A DNA stretch of 22,109 bases, from assembly GCA_943788645.1 (NCBI GenBank), contig CALSRC010000018.1:1-22109 (forward strand), read 5' to 3'. Positions 1-8,248 of the stretch are shown piece after piece (position 1 is the first letter of the stretch; every line of letters begins with the position of its first letter). This DNA comes from UA16 sp002292325. GTDB taxonomy: Bacteria > Bacteroidota > Bacteroidia > Flavobacteriales_D > Sanyastnellaceae. The position numbers and the translations under genes were made by a program. The notes beneath the pieces are model-generated. The model worked only from the letters and a program-made list of their open reading frames with translations, had not been told where the DNA came from and ran no database searches.

Positions 1-3000
1 GACTGATTTCGCCGGTGATGGGGGTGGCAATGGTTGAGGCTGTGTAAGGCGTTCCAGAACCGAGGTTGGCGATTAAGTTAATGCCCGTATTGGCCAAGAG
101 TTGCACCTGCTTTCGGTTGCCGTCCGCATCCTTGCCGAGGTTGATCACGGGACCGTTGTAATCATCGCCTGACCCGTAGCGGTAGTCGATGTTGGTCACG
201 ATGCGGTGGCGTTGGTCGTAGTTAAACGGATTGATGGTTCGGAGGTTCGGCAAGCCGGCATTGATCAAGGCCAAAGCAGTGGTTGTCGTTGAACCGGTTC
301 CGTCCGCAAATTGCAACGTGTAGCTCGCGTTCATTCGGATGTTGCCCGTTCGTCGCAGATCGTAGCCAATGGTTAAGCCTTTGACCGTTCCAAAGTCCAG
401 GTTGCCGTACGCCTTGTAAGGGCGAGGGTACGCACCTGTGAAGTTTCGCACCTGGATCATGTCTCGCATCTCCTTGTAGAAGGCTGAGATTTTTAGGCTC
501 GACGTCTTCGACAAGACTTGCTGGAAACCCAATTCGTAGTCGATGGTCTTCTCGGGACGCAAGTTTGGATTTGAAATCAGGTTGTCACGCGATTCAATGA
601 AGAAATAGTCGACCGGAGAGAAGCGGTTGTTCGATGTCGGCCGCTGCGTCAAGATGTCGTAGTGGGCAAAGAAAACGGCTTCGTCACTGATGTTGAAAGA
701 GAAGGCAACACGCGGCATGATGTTGACCTGTGGTTCGTAGTCTCGGAAGGCTTCCGAATTCAATTCAGCGTCGGGACCTTTCTTGAGCCATGGAGCCGGG
801 TATACTTCGTTGACGGCAAGGATGTCCGGGTCATTGATCTCGGTGCCCGAGGCATTGAACCACGTGTCACCGTCGCGGTAACCCACGATTGCGCTGGGGC
901 TTTCGAGGGCATCCACGTAGACAGCGAAATCGTCCCCGATGTTTTCAGGAATCACACTGCCATCGTCCAATTGGGCGAGAAGATCGCCGCTCAAGTCGCC
1001 GACCTTGTAGTTTTCGCCAATGACATAAGGGTCCTTGAGCACTTGCTGGTTCGCGTCGAAGCGATCCACACGAAGCCCTACGTTGAAAATAATGTCATCA
1101 AACGTGAACTTATCCATCACATAGCCCGAGATGTAGATGGGTTCATACGCCTGAATGGGACGAGTATAGTAGCCTTCATCGTTGGTTTCGGTAAAGAAAT
1201 CCTCGAGGGTTGGTCGGCGCGTGATTTTGTTGCCCCATGGATCATATCCGGAGTAGTTCACGTAGTTGTTTCCTTGATTCAACAGATCGTCCGCGCCAAA
1301 CATATCCAGGGTGAGCGCATCGGGATCCATGGCATCGATGTTGACGAAATCATTGCCGTCAGGGTCGAGACCCAATGCAATTCGCAGGTTGCGGTCAAAC
1401 TCGAATTGATTGTCTCCAATGAGACGTCCATAGGTCACATAAAAAGAGGAGCCCTGATTCGTGATGGTTGAATCACTCAAGTTCAACTCTTTGATGTGCG
1501 AGTTGGTGGTTAAACGCCCAAGCGTCCACAAGCCACTGGGTGCGAGACTGAAAAATGCGTCTCGACGTTGCTCATATTCGAATCCCATCTGCAAAGCGTG
1601 GTCTCCGATGTCGGCCGAACCGGCAGCACTTACACGGAATTGGGTGTTGTTGCTGATGCTATACGAATTGCCTTGGGCGCCGTAATAGCTCCAAAGGCCG
1701 TAGGTGGCAGGAGGTCCTTGTCCATTGAGAAGGGCGTTGCCATTCTGAACGGTGAGCAAGCTCTCATATGGCCCGTCGTTGGCGGCGTTGTAAGGCTCGT
1801 TATCGAAGAGGCTGAAGTACTGATTGTTGATGGAAGCTAACTCAGGATTGTGAGGAGAAGGCGTGAAGGTCACGAGCGTGTCTTCCCATCCGTTGTGGAC
1901 AAATCGTCCACTTGCCGGATTATAACCATACGAGTTGCGTTTGAATACATCGAACGTTCCGACGTGTCCGTAGCGCATGTGGTTGTCGCGGTGGCTTGCA
2001 TCTTGAACGCGCTGGTAACTCTGAGAGTAGTCTGCCATGACCTGATAGAAGACGTTCTTCAGATTCGAAGCGTCGGCATCCTCTTCGCTGTCCACGAAGC
2101 GCTGGGAGAACTTCGCATAGGCACGCCAGTCGTAGCTCGAAACATCCAGGTTGTTTTCCCAGTTCATCAGGCTATTGGCATAGCTGTAGCTTGCTCCTTG
2201 GCTGTAGTAACCGGTGGCACCAAAGGTGAGCGATGTCGTTTCATTGGTGTTCACGTCAATCTTGGCTACCAAGCTCGCATTTTGGTTCGCTGCGTTCAAA
2301 CGGGTAGGGATGCGCTCAAAGTCATTGGCCGAAAGGAAATCGGCATTGTACAAGGCACCATTCACTTCGCCTGAGCTGCTGATGTTTTGGCGCAAAGGGT
2401 TCGCGAACAACTCATCCCGCACGTCATCGCGTATCTTATAATTGCCTCCAAACGTTGGACGTGGGTCTTCTTGGTAGGTGTAGTTTCCCGAAAGGAATAG
2501 GCCAAGGAGTGGTCGAACATTGTTGCCTTCTTCATCCTTCTCAAAGAGAATTGGACCGGAAATGGATCCTTCTAAGACGTTGTAGCCGAAATCATCAAAT
2601 CCAACGACGCCTGATTCCATGGGTAATCCTGAAGTAATTATCTCACCGCCACCGAACCATTTGGAAGAAGAGTTTCGCAGGGAGATGTTGATGACACCAC
2701 CTGTCGCGTCACCAATGTTCGCCGGGATACCTCCCGTCACTACTTGAACTTCTTCGATGGCAGACTTCGGCAGGGCACTCGAACCGCGGACCTTGATGCC
2801 GTCAATGTAAACCCAGGTGGACGATGGACGAGCACCGCGTATGGAGATGCCACCGCCTGTACCGGCCGTGCTGGCTCCCGCCACCGTCGTTGCAATCGAT
2901 GCGGCCGAACGTCCCGGCATCTTGTCGATGTCTTCCCGTGTCACCGTTCCGCCCGAAGCACCTCCGTCTTTGTCGATCAATGGAACGGTGTATTCGACAA

Positions 3001-3370
3001 CTTCCGCTTCCTGCATCATCACACCCGCTGAAAGTTCCGTGTTGACGAATTGGATCTTGTTCGCACTGATTTTGACCCCCGTTACTTTTTGGCTTTGGTA
3101 TCCTACAAAGCTAAAGAGCACGTCGTACGTCCCCGGTTGAACCGGTTTGATGGTATACTCTCCATCAAAGTTGGTGTTCGTGCCAGAAACTTGGTTGCCA
3201 TTGAGGAACAGCACCACGCTTGCAAACGGCAGTGGTTCATCGGCATCTAAGTCCATCACTTTACCCTTCAGGGTACCGGATCCGACTTGAGCGGATAGGC
3301 TGCCAACGGCAAGCATGGCAGCAAACATTAAGGCGAAAGGTCGCAACGTGAATCGTGTGTTACAGGTCAT
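1..3370 (-). CDS. TonB-dependent outer-membrane receptor (3' end outside window)
   Basis: Open for 1123 codons from the ATG at 3368-3370 to the left edge, with no stop. Residues 1-28 form a signal peptide ending in AVGSLSA-Q. Residues about 29-115 are a carboxypeptidase-D-like regulatory domain (GTLKGKVMDLDADEPLPFASV, then FDGEYTIKPVQPGTYDV). Residues about 135-235 are the plug domain: REDIDKMPGRSAASI, the typical GGISIRGARPSSTWVYIDG stretch, and EEVQVVTGGIPANIGDATGG. The rest is beta-barrel, including NPNLRPEKTIDYELGFQQ near the C-terminal part. The family takes up large substrates through the outer membrane using TonB-ExbBD energy. The substrate cannot be read from the sequence. No SusD partner lies upstream, so a SusC assignment is not supported. 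A promoter element lies 31 nt upstream. Family call is secure. Confidence 0.95.
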   Translation of the reverse strand, partial: MTCNTRFTLRPFALMFAAMLAVGSLSAQVGSGTLKGKVMDLDADEPLPFASVVLFLNGNQVSGTNTNFDGEYTIKPVQPGTYDVLFSFVGYQSQKVTGVKISANKIQFVNTELSAGVMMQEAEVVEYTVPLIDKDGGASGGTVTREDIDKMPGRSAASIATTVAGASTAGTGGGISIRGARPSSTWVYIDGIKVRGSSALPKSAIEEVQVVTGGIPANIGDATGGVINISLRNSSSKWFGGGEIITSGLPMESGVVGFDDFGYNVLEGSISGPILFEKDEEGNNVRPLLGLFLSGNYTYQEDPRPTFGGNYKIRDDVRDELFANPLRQNISSSGEVNGALYNADFLSANDFERIPTRLNAANQNASLVAKIDVNTNETTSLTFGATGYYSQGASYSYANSLMNWENNLDVSSYDWRAYAKFSQRFVDSEEDADASNLKNVFYQVMADYSQSYQRVQDASHRDNHMRYGHVGTFDVFKRNSYGYNPASGRFVHNGWEDTLVTFTPSPHNPELASINNQYFSLFDNEPYNAANDGPYESLLTVQNGNALLNGQGPPATYGLWSYYGAQGNSYSISNNTQFRVSAAGSADIGDHALQMGFEYEQRRDAFFSLAPSGLWTLGRLTTNSHIKELNLSDSTITNQGSSFYVTYGRLIGDNQFEFDRNLRIALGLDPDGNDFVNIDAMDPDALTLDMFGADDLLNQGNNYVNYSGYDPWGNKITRRPTLEDFFTETNDEGYYTRPIQAYEPIYISGYVMDKFTFDDIIFNVGLRVDRFDANQQVLKDPYVIGENYKVGDLSGDLLAQLDDGSVIPENIGDDFAVYVDALESPSAIVGYRDGDTWFNASGTEINDPDILAVNEVYPAPWLKKGPDAELNSEAFRDYEPQVNIMPRVAFSFNISDEAVFFAHYDILTQRPTSNNRFSPVDYFFIESRDNLISNPNLRPEKTIDYELGFQQVLSKTSSLKISAFYKEMRDMIQVRNFTGAYPRPYKAYGNLDFGTVKGLTIGYDLRRTGNIRMNASYTLQFADGTGSTTTTALALINAGLPNLRTINPFNYDQRHRIVTNIDYRYGSGDDYNGPVINLGKDADGNRKQVQLLANTGINLIANLGSGTPYTASTIATPITGEIS

Positions 3371-3400
3371 TGGTTTCGGTTCTTCGGAAACAATAGTTGC

Positions 3401-3408
3401 CAAATATA
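3401..3408 (-). promoter_or_regulatory. Bacteroidota-type -7 promoter element for the TonB receptor
   Basis: The minus strand reads TATATTTG, a full match to the Bacteroidota -7 consensus TAnnTTTG, ending 31 nt before the receptor ATG. A weak -33 candidate (TTCG) lies about 20 nt upstream. Between them is a small palindrome (GCTTGTAAGC) that could be an operator. Match and position are seen; promoter function is inferred. Confidence 0.6.
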
Positions 3409-3542
3409 AGGCTTACAAGCCCTGTTGCGAAGAAGTGTTAAACGAATTGCGTTGAGGAGAGTCCCAACAAGGGTTTGGACTGGTTTGGGGCATCGAATTC
3501 TGGGATCAAATGGACGAAGAATCGGGTTGCAAATCCGAAGAA

Positions 3543-3558
3543 AAATCCGCGCGGATTT
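3543..3558. repeat. Perfect 16-bp palindrome with nested inverted repeat
   Basis: AAATCCGCGCGGATTT is its own reverse complement. A second inverted repeat overlaps it: GCAAATCCG at 3529-3537 and CGGATTTGC at 3552-3560, separated by 14 bases. The two arrangements share the right arm and could form alternative hairpins, or be a binding site for a dimeric regulator. It lies about 135 bp upstream of the receptor promoter element. Confidence 0.55.
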
Positions 3559-3641
3559 GCCGAGGTTGCAAGGCGGATTGCAAGCCCCTCATTTGGAGTG
3601 TGTTGGATCGTCAACAGGGGGATTTGCGGCGAAAATCTTCA

Positions 3642-3656
3642 GCCGAAAAAATCGGC
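3642..3656 (-). terminator. Possible weak terminator hairpin after the glycan-modification genes
   Basis: GCCGA and TCGGC form a 5-bp stem around a 5-base A/T loop, about 50 bp past the stop of the small basic protein gene. No uninterrupted T tract follows on the minus strand, so intrinsic termination is uncertain. Confidence 0.25.
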
Positions 3657-3704
3657 GGTTCTCTTGAGCTGTGATGGGCGCCCCTTCGTCAAGTCACTCG
3701 CCAT

Positions 3705-4037
3705 TTAGCGGTACCGGTTCGACTTCCCGAAAATCCGCCGCCACCACGGCACCTGCCGGCCTTGACGCGCGCGCTTTTGCCGCCGATCGTTTTTCCGCAT
3801 GCGCTTGCGGGTGGCCTTGTCTTGGTTCTTGTAATGGCTCTCTTTGGCATCGTTCCAGCCTGTTCGGAGTTCGGCTTCTCTCGCCGCTTTTTTTTCGTCC
3901 GCGGAACGGATGCTTTCTTCTACCGTCCGTGGCGTTTGCCCTCCGCCGCCGTCGCGAGGCGGTCGCCTGCGCTGTGCATCGGCGTTCGTGGCCAACGTGG
4001 TCAGGACCAGGAGAAGGGCGAGGGGTTTAAGACGCAT
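3705..4037 (-). CDS. Small, very basic exported protein of unknown function
   Basis: 110 residues from the ATG at 4037. The N-terminus is a signal peptide (MRLKPLALLLVLTTLATNADA-Q). The mature part is short and highly charged: an RRRPPRDGGGG segment, a likely helix with DEKKAAREAELRTGWNDAKE, a lysine/arginine-rich stretch (KNQDKATRKRMRKNDRR), and a tryptophan pair in PWWRRIFGK near the end. I recall similar small basic exported proteins in Flavobacteriia but know no function. The start overlaps the last 11 bases of the upstream SGNH gene, so translation is probably coupled. A start 36 bases further upstream is possible but would spoil the signal peptide. The basic mature region may bind acidic surface polysaccharide or nucleic acid; that is a guess. 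Confidence 0.7.
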   Translation of the reverse strand: MRLKPLALLLVLTTLATNADAQRRRPPRDGGGGQTPRTVEESIRSADEKKAAREAELRTGWNDAKESHYKNQDKATRKRMRKNDRRQKRARQGRQVPWWRRIFGKSNRYR

Positions 4038-4959
4038 GGAGCAAAGATGCGATTTGTTCGGCGAGCCAAGCACTGTAGCTCAATGCCCCGGCCTCAACCA
4101 AATGGTGGTCATCGTAAAAGTTGCGAGGCGTTTTGGCTCCAGGCCACGCGTTGCCATCGATGTACGCCAAACCGTCGAAGCACGGTGGCATGTCGAAGGT
4201 TTCTTCGCACAACTGAGGCGGATTGATGAGGATGAGTTGGATGGAGCGCTCTGCGCAGTGCGTTGAAATTTCTTCAATATAGCGGCACTCCGCTTCTGAC
4301 ATGGAGCGGGTCAAGGATTCACATTGAATGCTGTCTAACGCCTCATATGAACGCGCAACAAATCCCAGCCCGCGGTACTCTCCTTTCAAATCTTTCACGA
4401 GATCGGGGTTGCTTCCGGCCGCTTTGAATCCGCGCACGAAATCGTAATAGAAGGTTGTAACAAAGGTGAAAATGTCGCCGGATTCAAGAGCCAATGTTCG
4501 ATATGCCTTTGACCAGGCCGGGGTCCGCAGGTTGCTGTTGATGATCCAGTCTTTGGTGCTTTCCAAACCAGGCGTTGTTTTGCCCCAACTCCAAGGATAG
4601 ACGTCAAGCGCAATGCATTCTGGAGAGACATCCATAGACGCCGCAGGAATCAATGAGGCCGAGTTTCCAATGGCCTGGCTTGATGAGCAAAAGTTGAAAC
4701 CAGAAAGGCCAAAAGCATTCAAAGCGCTCGGGTCAATGCCCGAGTAGCACGTACTCGAACCGAAAAAAAGCACATCCGCTTCGTGCAGCTCATTTTTGTT
4801 CCATTCGGTGCTTCTTTGGTTCATAAAACCTGCATTCATCTCTGAAGCGAAGATCGCGTATTCCAGTCTGTATGATTGTGAGGAGGCAATGAAGAGGAGG
4901 AGCCAAACTCCTGCGAGGGCCAACGCAAACAATCCCATTCGTTTGAAAAACGGTTTCAT
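4027..4959 (-). CDS. SGNH/AlgJ-like membrane-anchored protein, partner of the MBOAT acyltransferase
   Basis: 310 residues. Residues 8-26 form one N-terminal membrane segment, so the rest is probably periplasmic. FFGSSTCYSGIDPSALN (from residue 65) resembles the GxS block of SGNH/GDSL esterases and of AlgJ/DltD-like proteins, with Ser69 or Ser70 as nucleophile candidate. NFYDDHHLVEAGA (280-292) matches the C-terminal DxxH block. The gene begins 3 bp after the MBOAT gene. That pairing is known from alginate (AlgI/AlgJ) and D-alanyl (DltB/DltD) systems, where the MBOAT protein passes acyl groups across the membrane and the SGNH protein assists or completes transfer to the glycan. Acyl group and acceptor are unknown. 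The family is divergent; role is inferred from motifs plus context. Confidence 0.75.
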   Translation of the reverse strand: MKPFFKRMGLFALALAGVWLLLFIASSQSYRLEYAIFASEMNAGFMNQRSTEWNKNELHEADVLFFGSSTCYSGIDPSALNAFGLSGFNFCSSSQAIGNSASLIPAASMDVSPECIALDVYPWSWGKTTPGLESTKDWIINSNLRTPAWSKAYRTLALESGDIFTFVTTFYYDFVRGFKAAGSNPDLVKDLKGEYRGLGFVARSYEALDSIQCESLTRSMSEAECRYIEEISTHCAERSIQLILINPPQLCEETFDMPPCFDGLAYIDGNAWPGAKTPRNFYDDHHLVEAGALSYSAWLAEQIASLLHAS

Positions 4960-4962
4960 GGT

Positions 4963-6402
4963 TCAGAATTGGAAATAGATGAAATCCGCTTGGGATCCGA
5001 AGTTTTTCAAAATGAACCAAATTCCGATGCTCGCAATGCCCCACCTCACCGCAATAAAGGCAGGAGCATTCCATCTCCGTGGCATGGAACCACTTTTGAC
5101 CATCCAATCTCCAGCAATGAGCGAGAGGATGTAAACACAGGCCGTGTAGTTGACTTTTTGAGGCGCGTTGAAAAAGCCTTCAGGATTCGAGGCGTGCGCA
5201 ATGTAATGGATAGCTTCACTCACGGATGCGGCCCTAAAAAACACCCAGGCCACACACACCATAGTAAACGTCCAAGCCATCCCCAGGAACTCACGCCCAG
5301 TCGGCAACCACCTGCCTTGACCGATCGTGTCGGAGGTGTAGCGCCGGTTCTTCCCACGCAACAGCAGCGGCAAGAACAGCGCGGCATGAATGCCGCCCCA
5401 GACAATGAACGTCCAGTTGGCGCCGTGCCAAAATCCACTCACGAGGAAGATGATGAAGACGTTGCGCACGGATTTCCATTTTCCCACGCGCGACCCGCCG
5501 AGCGGAATGTAGAGATAGTCGCGAAACCAGGTCGAGAGCGAGATGTGCCAGCGCCGCCAAAACTCCGCGATGTCGCGGGAGAAGTACGGCGTCTTGAAGT
5601 TCGTCATCAGCTGGATGCCAAAGAGCTTGGCGGTGCCGATGGCGATGTCGCTGTATCCCGAAAAATCTCCGTAGATCTGAAAGGCAAAATAGACGGCGCC
5701 GAGCATGAGGGTGGGCCCGGAGTATTCGGTGTAGTTGGCAAAGATGTCGTTGGCGTAAATGGCGCAGGTATCCGCGACCACCACCTTCTTGAACATCCCC
5801 CACAAGATCAGCCTCAGGCCGGCGACGCCCTCCTCGTATTTGAAGACGCGTTTGTTCTCAATCTGCGGCAAGAGCCGCGAAGCCCGCTCAATCGGCCCGG
5901 CGACGAGCTGCGGAAAGAAGCTCACAAACGCCGCGAAGTTGATGAAACTGCGCGTCGGCTTCAGGTTCCCGCGGTAAATGTCAATGGAATAGGAGAGGGT
6001 CTGAAACGTATAGAAGCTGATGCCCACCGGCAAAATCACCTTGAGCGACGAGACGTGCATCGTCACGCCCGCCGCCGCCCACGCATCGACCCAGCTGTCG
6101 ATGAAGAAGTTGCTGTACTTGAAGTAACACAGCAGTCCGAGGTTCACCAGCAACGACACCCCGAGCCACGCCTTCTTGGCGCGTTTCTCTTGCGCTCCTT
6201 CGATCTGCAAGCCGACGAGGTAATCCACCAAGGTGGAAAACGCAATCAGCCCCAAAAACCGCCAATCCCACCACCCGTAAAACACGTAGCTCGCGAGCAC
6301 GAGTAGCATGTTCTGCGCCCTGAGATTGCGCTGCACGACAAACCAATACAGTCCGAAGACGATCGGTAAGAAGAGCAGGAATTCAGGGGAGTTGAAGAGC
6401 AT
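4963..6402 (-). CDS. MBOAT-family membrane O-acyltransferase (AlgI-like)
   Basis: 479 residues, usual length for AlgI/PatA-like MBOAT proteins, with many hydrophobic segments from residue 4 onward. Diagnostic stretches are LPVGISFYTFQTLSYSIDIYRG (124-145), FPQLVAGPIERASRLLPQ (163-180), the FWRRWHISLSTWFRDYLYIP block (281-300, His286) and SGFWHGANW (322-330, with His326 the catalytic histidine of the family). It probably moves acetyl or another acyl group across the inner membrane for O-acylation of a surface glycan. It is 3 bp from both neighbours. The gene is GC-rich like the core genes and unlike the AT-richer GNAT gene just upstream. A decayed copy of its first 50 codons lies at 13068-13217. 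Confidence 0.93.
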   Translation of the reverse strand: MLFNSPEFLLFLPIVFGLYWFVVQRNLRAQNMLLVLASYVFYGWWDWRFLGLIAFSTLVDYLVGLQIEGAQEKRAKKAWLGVSLLVNLGLLCYFKYSNFFIDSWVDAWAAAGVTMHVSSLKVILPVGISFYTFQTLSYSIDIYRGNLKPTRSFINFAAFVSFFPQLVAGPIERASRLLPQIENKRVFKYEEGVAGLRLILWGMFKKVVVADTCAIYANDIFANYTEYSGPTLMLGAVYFAFQIYGDFSGYSDIAIGTAKLFGIQLMTNFKTPYFSRDIAEFWRRWHISLSTWFRDYLYIPLGGSRVGKWKSVRNVFIIFLVSGFWHGANWTFIVWGGIHAALFLPLLLRGKNRRYTSDTIGQGRWLPTGREFLGMAWTFTMVCVAWVFFRAASVSEAIHYIAHASNPEGFFNAPQKVNYTACVYILSLIAGDWMVKSGSMPRRWNAPAFIAVRWGIASIGIWFILKNFGSQADFIYFQF

Positions 6403-6405
6403 GGG

Positions 6406-7350
6406 TTACCACGTATCGATGTCAGCCCGACCTAAAGAAATCCCCTTAGTTTCTTCGGCAAATTGTCGTTTTCCATCCTTTGAAATGAAGTGTATTTGGC
6501 GGTTTTTCATTTGATTGAATCCAACTGCCTTCAACGCATCAGAGGATGCCTGTTCGGTGATTGCAATGGAGAAGAACGTGGCGCGCATGAATTGGGAAGA
6601 ACGCCGCATGATTTGTTTCAAATCATGCTCGCTGAATGGTTTTCCCGAGCGCTTGGAAATCTTGCCGATGATGGCTTCTACTAGGATTCTCTTTCTTACT
6701 TGATATTTTATTTCAAAGTAGATTTCGTCGTCTTCGCTTGGGATGCTTTCGATGAGATAGAGTCCTTTCAGAATGCTCTCTCTGAATGACTGAAAAGCAG
6801 GGGTAAGAGCAGTTTCAGTGCCGGTGAATTGCGAAAGATCGAAATTTTCGCTGCGCAATGAATCACGGTTCTCTTTGTTAAGTCGCGAAAGAGAAAACAG
6901 GGAAAGAATGGGATTGGCAATTTTACTGTGCCAGTTGAGTTTAAATGGGCTGGACCATCCTTTTCGAACAAAACCATGGTAACTCGCTTCCACAGGAAAG
7001 GCAATGAGAACATCATAATCGAAAGGCTCTATTCCTGCATTGATTGCCTTGAGAATAGCTGAGAAAACGCCTTTACCACGGTGGTGTTTGCCGACAATGA
7101 CATTTCCGCATTGATAGGCTTCGAGCAATTCATCTTGCAATGACCTTAAGGGCCAGTAAAGAAAGGAGGTATATCCCATGACGACATCTCCATCGATGGC
7201 CGCAACCCGAAATGCTTTGCTTTTCTGGAACGGGTGGCTGTAAAGTGCTTCGAATTCGCTTATGAAGTTGTTGTAGTCGAAGCCATATTCCTCTACGAAT
7301 AGCTGAGTGATCTGCTCCAACATCCAATCTTGGTACGGAACTATTTCCAT
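6406..7350 (-). CDS. GNAT-family acetyltransferase, probably surface-glycan related
   Basis: 314 residues. The N-terminal half is a GNAT domain: a VAAIDGDVVMGYTSFLYWP strand pair (49-67), then the acetyl-CoA binding loop GNVIVGKHHRGKGVFSAILK (82-101, with R91-G-K-G94), then FPVEASYHGFVRKGW, typical of GNAT motif B. The C-terminal half (about 150-314) has no domain I recognise and may set acceptor specificity. Such proteins occur in polysaccharide clusters and N-acylate amino sugars. The gene overlaps the deacetylase by 10 bp and ends 3 bp before the MBOAT gene. A deacetylase followed by an acetyltransferase suggests exchange of an acyl group on a sugar amine. It is AT-richer than the MBOAT gene. 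Substrate unknown. Confidence 0.75.
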   Translation of the reverse strand: MEIVPYQDWMLEQITQLFVEEYGFDYNNFISEFEALYSHPFQKSKAFRVAAIDGDVVMGYTSFLYWPLRSLQDELLEAYQCGNVIVGKHHRGKGVFSAILKAINAGIEPFDYDVLIAFPVEASYHGFVRKGWSSPFKLNWHSKIANPILSLFSLSRLNKENRDSLRSENFDLSQFTGTETALTPAFQSFRESILKGLYLIESIPSEDDEIYFEIKYQVRKRILVEAIIGKISKRSGKPFSEHDLKQIMRRSSQFMRATFFSIAITEQASSDALKAVGFNQMKNRQIHFISKDGKRQFAEETKGISLGRADIDTW

Positions 7351-8204
7351 GGAGAAGCGATATTTTTTTTGTAAAGCATGTTGGTGTGCATGAAGAACTC
7401 AATGTGGCGTTTTGGCCAACCAGCGATGACCAAGTCGCGCTGTATGATTGGTATTGCCGTCATGTCTCGTGTTCCAGCGGTGTGGCAACCCCGTTCTGCT
7501 GTAGCGCACGATTTATACCCAGCTTCGCGAACCAGACTCATCCCGCGTTGATTAAAATCGGACCACCGGCCGTACGGATATGCAAAGTGCTGTATCTCAC
7601 CACAGTGCTTTTCTATGAGCGACTTGGATGTCACTACCTCCTCGTGAAGCTGGAAATTATTCAATTCCGTTAGTCGAAGATGATTGATGGTATGCGAACC
7701 AATTTCATGGCCTTCGTTTTGTAGTTCATTGACGTCCTCCCAATTTAGAAATTCAACAGGAGGTAGGTTCAGTCTTGCTCTGCAAAACTTCTTAGAATCT
7801 GCGGGATTATTTATTCCAATGGAGCTTGGATTCACAAAGAAACAAGCGGAGATGTTAAAACGACGAAACACCTGAGCAGCAGCGAGATTGTTTTTGAATC
7901 CATCATCGCTGCTCCAAGTGATGTAATTGCCATCGATTTGGTTCGTTTGAATGCGATGGATCGCCTCTGAATATGGAATGAACTGATGATGAATACTCAA
8001 TCGTTTCAATAGCTTTTCGAGATTCTCAATTTCATCAAGAAAAACATGATGGAAGTACAGAAATTGAATCCGATTCGTTTTGGTGCTAATGATTGGATTG
8101 AAGGCACTTAAAGCATCCAAAGCTCCATGCCGGATTATTCCACGCAAGACCCTTCCTTTTGTGAACTCTCGATACTCTTCGATAAAATTGACTTTGTTAC
8201 TCAT
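7341..8204 (-). CDS. Polysaccharide deacetylase (NodB homology domain)
   Basis: 287 residues. The carbohydrate esterase 4/NodB motifs appear in order: WSSDDGFKNN (97-106, equivalent of TFDDG, with D100 as base and D101 as metal ligand), GSHTINH (169-175, metal ligands H171 and H175) and FAYPYGRW (207-214). The substitution of SS for the usual TF before DDG is mild. The family removes N- or O-acetyl groups from amino-sugar polymers or lipid-linked sugars. I see no signal peptide, so it may act in the cytoplasm on a lipid-linked intermediate or be exported another way. It is the first gene of the coupled run, 44 bp after the DUF255 gene, and overlaps the GNAT gene by 10 bp. Confidence 0.88.
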   Translation of the reverse strand: MSNKVNFIEEYREFTKGRVLRGIIRHGALDALSAFNPIISTKTNRIQFLYFHHVFLDEIENLEKLLKRLSIHHQFIPYSEAIHRIQTNQIDGNYITWSSDDGFKNNLAAAQVFRRFNISACFFVNPSSIGINNPADSKKFCRARLNLPPVEFLNWEDVNELQNEGHEIGSHTINHLRLTELNNFQLHEEVVTSKSLIEKHCGEIQHFAYPYGRWSDFNQRGMSLVREAGYKSCATAERGCHTAGTRDMTAIPIIQRDLVIAGWPKRHIEFFMHTNMLYKKNIASPWK

Positions 8205-8248
8205 CAGATTGCAGCGGAGGGTCGATGTTCAAAGAATTCGCCGCCTTT

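Larger units (their letters stand above)
3371..3704. other. 334-bp intergenic region with promoter and inverted repeats
   Basis: No convincing gene is present. Short open frames on the plus strand resemble no protein and carry no start signal. The region separates the receptor start from the end of the small basic protein gene, both on the minus strand. It contains the receptor -7 element, a 16-bp palindrome, nested GCAAATCCG/CGGATTTGC arms, three TTGCAA copies (3527-3532, 3566-3571, 3578-3583) and a small hairpin near 3642-3656. Confidence 0.6.

Noticed and set aside
662..2374. Several plus-strand open frames opposite the receptor
   Set aside because: The minus strand is one continuous TonB-receptor frame; these are its complements.
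4969..6306. Long plus-strand open frame of 445 codons
   Set aside because: Lies antisense to the MBOAT gene. Its composition (many R, P, H, E, D) is the usual mirror of a GC-rich membrane-protein gene, and no family is recognisable.
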